A stretch of 64,000 nucleotides of DNA. Origin: Daphnia carinata (Eukaryota > Arthropoda > Branchiopoda > Diplostraca > Daphniidae). Made by a program: the position numbers and the translations under genes. The stretch spans positions 4,497,884-4,561,883 of the forward strand of contig NC_081332.1 of the NCBI RefSeq assembly GCF_022539665.2, in the 5' to 3' direction. Below the pieces are notes generated by a model, which was given only the letters and a program-made list of their open reading frames with translations, was not told the DNA's origin and searched no databases. This document shows positions 62,063 through 64,000 of this stretch, piece by piece. Position 1 is the stretch's first letter. Each line of letters opens with the position of its first letter.

Positions 62063-64000
62063 GAGAGTGGATGAGCAACCAGTGTCGCCAGATTTACGAG
62101 CAAATACTCAACCGATTATGGGGATTTTTTTTTTCTTTTTCTTTTTTTAAGTCGAGAGGGAGAGGAGATTTGATTGTAGGAGGTATAACACGCCGAAAAA
62201 AAAAAAAAGTAGGAGAATTTCGTATTCCGCGATGGGAAAAATCAGATGAGCGCGCACGCAAAAAACATCAACGGGAGGCGCGTCAACATCCGTTCGGCAA
62301 TTCGCAAAAGAGCGACAAAAGAAGTACATAAAGAAAAAAAGAAAAAAGGTTTCGAAGCGAGCTCCTTTTTTGGCCAGAAAAAGGTTCGCACATTTACCTT
62401 CAGCTTTAAAACAAATGCACAACAAGATGATTATCAACGAAAAAAAAATTGTGATTTTTGTTTTCGAGAGGAGGGAAGGTGATGGATGGTATAGTGCGGA
62501 TATCGGTGCAAATTTTGAACGGGGGCGAACGTAAGAAATGAAATGGGGTGCTTACCTTGCAGCTCACTGTTGGCCACTTTGAGGGCCGTGTTCTCCGACT
62601 GTAGGGCTTTATTGCGTTCCAGCAGCAAAACCTCCAACGGTTTGTTGCCGCCAGCCAATGCGGAAGTGGATACTAAAACAAAACAAAAAAAAAAAAAAAA
62701 AAAAAAAAGAAAAAAAAAGGAATCAGAACCAACATGTCAACCTCATCATTTACAACAACAAAAAAAGAAAGAAAGAAGGGTCTGGATTTCGGGCGACCAT
62801 CGTTCAGAGTGACAGAGGTCAATCGACCATGTAATTAAACGAGATTCTATCAGAAAGACAGGGAAAAAAAAAAACAACAACAAAAAGCATCGCCCTTTTA
62901 AAAAGCCAAAATGGACGAGCAAATCCATGAGCTCCTGGTTTATAAATACACGCAAACCAAGATGTTGTACAACTGACGCAAGAAAAAAAAAAAAGAATAA
63001 ATGGAGAAGGCCAAAAGATCGAAAGGCAATTGGAGGCTAGTGATGTACGATCGCGAGCTTACACTATTTTTTTTTTTGCCCCATCAAAGCAATTGTATAA
63101 TATCTTTTCTTTTCTTTTCTTTTTCTTTTTTTTTTTTATTTCTGACGAAATGCATCCAGAAACCCGTACGCGGATCAATCGGATCTCTTCAAGAGCTGCA
63201 TAACACAGAGACGGAAGAAAACAGCCGCACAACCGGAGCTCACAAACCTCCCCCCCCTCCCCCCGCTCCCCAGTCTGGCCACATTCATATTGAACATATA
63301 GGCAATGGAGGCAGAGAGCTATTTGCATGATCCGCTTACATATCACATATATATATATATTAGACCCCCCCCCTTCCCCTCTCTTTCGTCTTCTCTTTCC
63401 CATTTCTTTTTTCTTCTTCCCAAAGAGTAAAGCAGCTATACAACGACTGATGGCTCTCTCCAGCCGCAATGCCGGCCTAATAGAGAGGAAGACGTAAATA
63501 TTTCAAGCACACATTATTTATTTTTTTTTTCTCTTCTTCTTCTTCTTTTCTCTCTTCCCTTCTGTTTAAATCCCCCCCCCCTTCTACTACTACCCACAAA
63601 TACAATGAGGAATATTCCACTGTCGTTGCCATCGTGGGGGTCTTGAAGGAGGGCGACATATTTACGGCTTCAAAAATCGATACGTATCGGAAGAAAATAG
63701 ATGTGCGTTTTCGACAGACAAATTTTTTTGTCTTATTTTGTCTTATTTTTTTTTTTTTTTTACGTCCTTTGTTCTTACGTTTTCTGTGTGTTCTGTCGAC
63801 ATCCTTGACGACTAAATACAATAGCAAGATCCGGTGTATAGCGGGGAGGGATCAGATCGATTGCGTGTGTCAAGAGGCTATTGATACGTTTCGAATCAAA
63901 AGGAATTGAAAGAATGGAAGAGGGAAGGATGATGCAAAAAGAAGAACGAGAAACGAATCACACGGCCAAACGCGATTGAGTGTATGGGGTTACCTGAGTT
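29024..64000 (-). CDS. CASP isoform of the Cut/CUX locus (Golgi coiled-coil membrane protein), 5' end outside window
   Basis: CASP is a tail-anchored golgin that works in intra-Golgi retrograde transport. Exons in transcript order are 64000-63994, 62672-62556, 33906-33770, 30233-30067, 29958-29817, 29726-29565, 29411-29266 and 29069-29024. They sum to exactly 308 codons. The first two are shared with Cut. CASP hallmarks follow: [69 protein letters not shown], and a C-terminal anchor [15 protein letters not shown] then [14 protein letters not shown]. The last short exon adds [14 protein letters not shown]. If the last intron is retained, TGA follows at once after CAQK. The exon at 33906 accepts phase 1 from the shared exon, as Cut does, so the choice is alternative splicing across about 28.7 kb. 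Confidence 0.88.
29266..29411 (-). CDS. CASP transmembrane-anchor exon
   Basis: It encodes [16 protein letters not shown] then [18 protein letters not shown], a single C-terminal membrane span preceded by the conserved LSSRVART motif, and ends [11 protein letters not shown]. The donor GTGAGC at 29265 overlaps an in-frame TGA, so an unspliced transcript terminates just two codons later. Confidence 0.88.
30234..33769 (-). other. CASP intron, no gene seen
   Basis: 3.5 kb between CASP exons. Long A/T runs near 30566, 31440, 31680, 31730 and 32730 produce spurious low-complexity reading frames. A C-run lies at 33620. No conserved protein motif found. Confidence 0.55.
38356..38398. repeat. (TC)n microsatellite
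   Basis: About 21 uninterrupted TC dinucleotides in the Cut 3' UTR region. Confidence 0.95.
38579..38622. repeat. (AC)n microsatellite
   Basis: AC repeat with two CG interruptions, about 70 bp from the Cut stop codon on its 3' side. Confidence 0.93.
38692..40398 (-). CDS. Terminal Cut exon: Cut repeat 3 and homeodomain
   Basis: It opens with [18 protein letters not shown], the second half of repeat 3. A Ser/Asn-rich linker is followed by the homeodomain ([19 protein letters not shown], ending [13 protein letters not shown]). A disordered 350-residue tail with Gly, Ser, Thr and acidic runs ends at TAA 38692-38694. The opposite strand is also open over long stretches because of GC-rich codon use; that is a shadow. 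Confidence 0.94.
   Translation of the reverse strand: MFGEAVLGLSQGSVSELLSKPKPWHMLSIKGREPFIRMQLWLSDPRNIEHIQRLKTERREAGKRRRDLGFPMGPNDVAPNSNASSNTNSFMGGDNSSNDGSMGGSPSPYGGQNHQATSLTTGAGASLSSSSPSPAKKQRILFSDQQKEALKLAFSLDPYPSTSAMEFLAQELNLSTRTITNWFHNHRMRLKQQQSNSLDCSAKEEISSSASPAATLNGGGGGGGRESSGQFDPIHFRLLFHQRLFEMQVAAGDADASGHHAAATGGGSGGSGGSGGHHPGPGAGGMNLPASLAGLPPQLAGNLNMMASLGMPYPFYATGMLSQFCMGLGNPSPDMAPGAEGLDLTLARQRAAALAHSDSEAEDSDCESDTSSRTGPTTTTTTAHRRDARPPAKMASPLMTAMASAKTTGGGNHLSVSSQEEPAAQAARSSRRSRKPAAPQWVNPHWQQSSAGRERDRVESEDRDSSEERDKKKSKLLSSRFHHSVDANLNNFVEADAKAAGGRSSADDDKYDNDEDEDDEEDESASNKLSHRHMSPSRRSSPSPSPSSDEEKMDDDEEAKDDDNNEHS
38692..64000 (-). CDS. ct: Cut/CUX homeobox transcription factor, 5' end outside window
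   Basis: Cut is a nuclear transcription factor with three Cut repeats and a Cut-class homeodomain that controls cell identity. Exons in transcript order are 64000-63994, 62672-62556, 61960-60629, 45997-45840, 45153-44729, 43938-43146, 41568-41310, 41202-40517 and 40398-38692. They total exactly 1828 codons in consistent phase. Cut repeat 1 ([18 protein letters not shown]) ends the 61960 exon. Repeat 2 ([17 protein letters not shown]) is in the 41568 exon. Repeat 3 starts at [20 protein letters not shown] and crosses into the last exon. The homeodomain has [11 protein letters not shown], Cut-type with His at recognition-helix position 50. The linkers are rich in Gln, Asn, His, Ser and Ala runs. 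The C-terminus is acidic ([14 protein letters not shown]). Introns of 28 kb (CASP route) and 14.6 kb suggest heavy splicing control. Confidence 0.95.
41310..41568 (-). CDS. Cut exon with Cut repeat 2
   Basis: The whole repeat lies in one exon: [18 protein letters not shown], then [20 protein letters not shown] and [16 protein letters not shown]. Phase is 0 at its 5' end and 1 at its 3' end, with a GTAAGT donor at 41309. Confidence 0.93.
41569..43145 (-). other. Cut intron before Cut repeat 2
   Basis: Non-coding. It carries a G-run at 41764-41783, a T-run at 41912-41945, short (TA)n, (CAA)n and (GTG)n stretches near 42035-42220, a (TG)n at 42960-42982 and an A-run at 43090-43113. No gene seen. 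Confidence 0.55.
47706..47784. repeat. Compound (CT)n(TA)n(CA)n microsatellite
   Basis: Three dinucleotide tracts follow each other directly: CT to about 47734, TA to about 47749, then AC/CA to about 47784 with an interruption. Confidence 0.92.
48908..48940. repeat. (AAAG)n microsatellite
   Basis: About seven AAAG tetranucleotides, running into a poly-A tract. Confidence 0.9.
49513..49544. repeat. (CA)n microsatellite
   Basis: About 16 CA dinucleotides within the large Cut intron. Confidence 0.93.
51289..51318. repeat. (TA)n microsatellite
   Basis: About 14 TA dinucleotides. Confidence 0.92.
52155..52208. repeat. (GGAAA)n microsatellite
   Basis: About ten copies of the pentamer GGAAA, purine on one strand throughout, followed by poly-A and a short (AAAAT)n. 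Confidence 0.93.
53428..53467. repeat. Poly-T tract of about 40 bases
   Basis: An uninterrupted T-run of about 40, one of the longest in the window. A second T-run of about 28 follows at 53560-53587. Confidence 0.85.
58355..58405 (-). repeat. Possible tRNA-derived SINE fragment
   Basis: On the minus strand, TGGTGTAGTGGATAGTG (A-box-like, 58403-58387) precedes TTTCGGGTCCCAC (B-box-like). The spacing of about 31 bases is shorter than in a tRNA, so the match is weak. Confidence 0.25.
59703..59740. repeat. (AC)n microsatellite
   Basis: About 19 AC dinucleotides in the large Cut intron, 900 bp downstream of the Cut repeat 1 exon in transcript sense. Confidence 0.93.
60629..61960 (-). CDS. Cut exon with homopolymeric linkers and Cut repeat 1
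   Basis: A 1.33-kb exon. It begins acidic/Pro/Ser-rich, passes through Asn, Asp/Glu, Ala and Gln runs, and ends with Cut repeat 1 ([20 protein letters not shown], then [20 protein letters not shown]). The acceptor at 61961 follows a (CAA)n tract and has no pyrimidine stretch, so this boundary is the least certain one in the gene. The downstream donor GTAGGA is at 60628. Confidence 0.85.
61964..61998 (-). repeat. (CAA)n tract at a Cut splice acceptor
   Basis: About 11 CAA trinucleotides in transcript sense directly precede the TAG acceptor used for the Cut repeat 1 exon, replacing the usual pyrimidine tract. Confidence 0.85.
62030..62067. repeat. (GA)n microsatellite
   Basis: GA repeat with one CA interruption. 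In transcript sense it is a pyrimidine (TC) tract 35-100 bases upstream of the Cut exon acceptor at 61961. Confidence 0.92.
62556..62672 (-). CDS. Shared Cut/CASP coiled-coil exon (splice branch point)
   Basis: It encodes a heptad-rich segment, [18 protein letters not shown] then [12 protein letters not shown], which closely resembles the last exon common to vertebrate CUX1 and CASP. It ends in phase 1 at a consensus GTAAGC donor (62555). Both the Cut acceptor at 61960 and the CASP acceptor at 33906 supply the two missing bases of a Gly codon. Confidence 0.9.
62673..63993 (-). other. Intron between shared Cut/CASP exons
   Basis: Non-coding, with poly-A near 62683-62708, C-runs at 63250 and 63365, and a TTC/TCT-rich stretch near 63531-63555. 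No gene seen. Confidence 0.55.
63994..64000 (-). CDS. 3' end of an upstream shared Cut/CASP exon
   Basis: The last seven bases of the window (AACTCAG in transcript sense) precede a GTAACC donor. The phase (one base left over) fits the acceptor at 62672, giving a Val at the junction. Confidence 0.6.

Noticed and set aside
61129-62103. Arg/Gln/Thr-rich alternative frames on both strands
   Set aside because: Frame-shifted or antisense readings of the Cut repeat 1 exon and its trinucleotide repeats.

Overview
The window is animal nuclear DNA. It has split genes with very short introns (about 60-80 bp in the compact genes), metazoan developmental and housekeeping genes, dense A/T and G/C homopolymers and many microsatellites. 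The gene set, compact introns and protein resemblances suggest an arthropod, probably a cladoceran crustacean such as Daphnia. That is inference; I ran no search.

Layout. (1) 1-1601 (+) is the 3' part of a POU6F/pdm3-type POU-homeodomain gene. (2) 2682-9292 (+) is a class I facilitative glucose transporter (GLUT1 type), with a 4.4-kb first intron holding two credible alternative first coding exons. (3) 10840-11817 (+) is CTDNEP1/Dullard, a nuclear-envelope phosphatase. (4) 12621-13974 (-) is PEX14, a peroxisomal import docking protein convergent with CTDNEP1. (5) About 14.5-28.9 kb is an accessory, repeat-rich block. It holds four copies (A-D) of an unrecognised intron-containing element in alternating orientation, a structured multi-hairpin tail on three of them, five tRNA-like A-box/B-box modules, a MITE with 19-bp terminal inverted repeats, a 23-bp minisatellite that reads as the same peptide in every frame, a decayed vasa-like DEAD-box helicase, an orphan basic/acidic open frame, and a long near-palindrome. 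(6) 29024-64000 (-) is the Cut/CUX locus, open at its 5' end at the right window edge.

The Cut locus is the main biological result. One shared coiled-coil exon (62556-62672) can be joined in correct phase to two alternative 3' halves. The first is the Cut half: three Cut repeats and a homeodomain, ending at 38692. The second is the CASP half: a coiled coil and C-terminal Golgi membrane anchor, in exons from 33906 down to 29024. Both exon chains give whole codon counts (1827 and 307 residues in the window). This is the arrangement known for vertebrate CUX1/CASP: a nuclear transcription factor and a Golgi golgin made from one promoter.

Most of 30-64 kb outside exons is intron or untranslated sequence full of simple repeats, in which I see no further genes. 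No intact rRNA or tRNA gene, CRISPR array or prokaryotic operon is present.
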